35,163 nucleotides of DNA. Origin: Gemmatimonas sp. GTDB lineage: Bacteria > Gemmatimonadota > Gemmatimonadetes > Gemmatimonadales > Gemmatimonadaceae. The position numbers and the translations under genes are program-made. The DNA lies in contig PNKL01000024.1 in the NCBI GenBank assembly GCA_013822425.1, positions 1 through 35,163 of the forward strand, read 5' to 3'. The notes under the pieces were generated by a model that ran no database searches, was not told the origin of the DNA, and saw nothing but the letters and a program-made list of their open reading frames with translations. Positions within the stretch are counted from its first letter, which is position 1, and every line of letters starts with the position of its first letter. Shown here one piece after another: positions 33,842 through 35,163 of the stretch.

Positions 33842-34752
33842 TCGAAGTCGAGGGCCAGGTTCATGGCGGGCGCCGAATGCGTGAGCGCCCCCACCGAGAT
33901 GCGGTCCACCCCGGTCTCGGCGATGGCGCGCACCGTCTCGAGCCGCACCCCGCCTGAGGCCTCCGTCAGCACGCGGCCAGCCGCAATCGCCACGGCGTCC
34001 CGCATCATCTCCAGGCTCATATTGTCGAGGAGCACCGCGTCAGCCCCGGCGTCCACCGCCGCGCGCACCTGCTCCAGGTGATCGCACTCGATCTGCACGA
34101 ACGTGCCAGGAAGCGTCTGCTCGCGGGCGCGCCGCACCGCGACGGCGACGTCTCCATCGAGCGCGGCGAGATGGTTGTCCTTGACCAGCACCGCGTCGGC
34201 GAGCGTCGCGCGGTGGTTCGCACCGCCGCCGCACCGCACCGCGTACTTCTCCAGGCGCCGCCACCCCGGCGTCGTCTTGCGGGTGTCGACGATGCGGGCG
34301 CGCGTGCCGCGCACCATGTCCACGTACCGCGCGGTGAGCGAGGCCACGCCGGACAGGCGCTGCAGGAAGTTCAGCGCCGTACGCTCGGCGGCGAGCAGGC
34401 CCCGCGCGCGTCCATTGAGGAAGAGGACGGTCGCGCCCGGCTCGACGCGATGCCTGTCCTCGACGTCGACGCGGATCTCCACCTTGTCGTCGCACTGGCA
34501 GAAGGCGGCGAGCGCCAGTGGGACGCCGCAGACCGTTCCGGACTCCCGCGCCACGAGCGCGGCCCGTGCGCGGCGTGTCGGCAGGACGGTGGCGAGCGTC
34601 GTGATGTCGTTGGCCGCGTCGTCCTCGTCGAGCGCCGTCTTTACGAGGCGTGCGGCCTGCGCCTCGGTGAGCGGAAAGTCGGGGTCCCCGCCGGCGAACG
34701 CCGGCGCGTCCATCGCGGCGATCCGCCGCGGAGGCACGTCGCCCGGTGTCAT
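33838..34752 (-). CDS. nadC: Nicotinate-nucleotide pyrophosphorylase (quinolinate phosphoribosyltransferase)
   Basis: This 304-aa cytoplasmic enzyme converts quinolinate and PRPP to nicotinate mononucleotide, CO2 and PPi in de novo NAD synthesis. It shows AERTALNFLQRLSGVASLT, the active-site IVDTRKTTPGWRRLEKYAV and CGGGANHR, LVKDNHLA, and the PRPP/phosphate region QIECDHLEQV with AVLLDNMS. The ATG at 34752 overlaps the stop of nadA (ATGA), so it is translated from the nadA message. The small Cys-rich gene starts inside its stop codon. Confidence 0.95.
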   Translation of the reverse strand: MTPGDVPPRRIAAMDAPAFAGGDPDFPLTEAQAARLVKTALDEDDAANDITTLATVLPTRRARAALVARESGTVCGVPLALAAFCQCDDKVEIRVDVEDRHRVEPGATVLFLNGRARGLLAAERTALNFLQRLSGVASLTARYVDMVRGTRARIVDTRKTTPGWRRLEKYAVRCGGGANHRATLADAVLVKDNHLAALDGDVAVAVRRAREQTLPGTFVQIECDHLEQVRAAVDAGADAVLLDNMSLEMMRDAVAIAAGRVLTEASGGVRLETVRAIAETGVDRISVGALTHSAPAMNLALDFE

Positions 34753-35163
34753 TCGCCTGGGTCCACGCCCTCGGCCGCCACCGCCGGAGTGCCGCCGCCG
34801 ATGGACACCATGCGTTCGATCGCCAGTCGCGCCCGCGCGGCAATCCCCTCGGGGACGGTGATGCGGTGCTGCATGTGCGCCAGCGCATCGCGGACCTTTG
34901 GCAGCGTCGTCACTTTCATGTAGGCGCACGACGCCCGTTCGTTGGCTGCGAAGAAATGCTTGCCGGGATACGCCCGCCGCAGGCGATGGAGAATGCCCAC
35001 CTCGGTGGCGACGATGAAGGTGTCGGCGGGACTCTCGCCCGGTCGCTTGATCATTCCCTCGGTCGAGAGGATGTGCACGCCGCGCGGATCGACGTCGCCC
35101 GCGGAGACGGCCTCGACGACGCTTGTCGCGCACCCGCATTCGGGGTGAATCAGGAACTCGGCG
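34749..35163 (-). CDS. nadA: Quinolinate synthase NadA, partial (N-terminus beyond window)
   Basis: The C-terminal 137 codons of NadA are present; the gene continues past the right edge. NadA makes quinolinate from iminoaspartate and dihydroxyacetone phosphate with a [4Fe-4S] cluster. Seen here are FLIHPECGCATSVV (second cluster Cys region), HILSTEGMIKR, TEVGILHRL and ASCAYMKVTTL, whose Cys is the third cluster ligand. The first ligand lies outside the window. The stop overlaps the nadC start. nadB is not in view and may lie upstream. Confidence 0.95.
   Translation of the reverse strand, partial: AEFLIHPECGCATSVVEAVSAGDVDPRGVHILSTEGMIKRPGESPADTFIVATEVGILHRLRRAYPGKHFFAANERASCAYMKVTTLPKVRDALAHMQHRITVPEGIAARARLAIERMVSIGGGTPAVAAEGVDPGE

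Noticed and set aside
1-35163. CRISPR arrays, tRNA and rRNA genes
   Set aside because: No regular direct-repeat/spacer array, cloverleaf or rRNA-like sequence was recognised on either strand by eye; a dedicated scan could still find a missed tRNA.

Overview
The window is a GC-rich bacterial chromosome segment with dense coding on both strands and short intergenic gaps. The families present (EF-G-like GTPase, ThyX, Rho with an RG-rich extension, eukaryote-like squalene synthase, YyaL, NadA/NadC, a lysine-rich histone-like protein) and the base composition suggest a soil or water bacterium, most likely Gemmatimonadota. That assignment is an inference from gene content; there is no rRNA in the window to confirm it. 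Several genes carry a TANNNT-like hexamer 5-8 bases before the start codon and no Shine-Dalgarno sequence, which suggests frequent leaderless transcription.

Layout. 1-3.5 kb (minus strand): an ECF sigma factor with a coupled small protein, a lipoprotein with an SGNH-hydrolase fold whose catalytic motifs look degenerate, and a CaiB-type CoA-transferase. 3.5-8.2 kb (plus): a histone-H1/phasin-like protein with a strong terminator, then an M20 deacylase, a 71-aa protein and an RNase HI with an altered active site (tightly packed), a double zinc-ribbon protein and a small membrane protein. 8.4-12 kb (plus): squalene/phytoene synthase, a GlcD-type flavoprotein and ThyX. 12-15 kb (minus): an EF-G paralogue and an unknown 181-aa gene with its own terminator. 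15.3-18.8 kb: a polysaccharide deacetylase, a convergent helical-repeat protein and Rho.

18.9-28.2 kb is a glycan-assembly region: a methyltransferase, a GT2 glycosyltransferase and a polytopic membrane glycosyltransferase on the plus strand face a convergent NAD-dependent sugar epimerase on the minus strand. Four insertion sequences (about 5.1 kb) sit exactly between the 3' ends of these convergent genes: IS630-type A, an IS110/IS1111-type element, IS630-type B and a decayed IS630-type C. Their ends fit one TA dinucleotide that was hit repeatedly. Removing all four leaves both host genes intact.

28.2-35.2 kb: a membrane-gene remnant, an M20 dipeptidase overlapping a PMT/ArnT-type glycosyltransferase (minus), a divergent YyaL (plus), and a minus-strand NAD-biosynthesis operon nadA (cut by the window edge)-nadC-small Cys-rich protein. 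The last gene is only 53 codons long and is coupled to nadC by a 4-base overlap.

The items most worth following up are the IS nest with a candidate guide (bridge/seek) RNA, transposase stop codons completed by the TA target duplication, the Cys-rich protein coupled to nadC, the leaderless promoter pattern, and two enzymes (SGNH, RNase H) lacking canonical catalytic residues.
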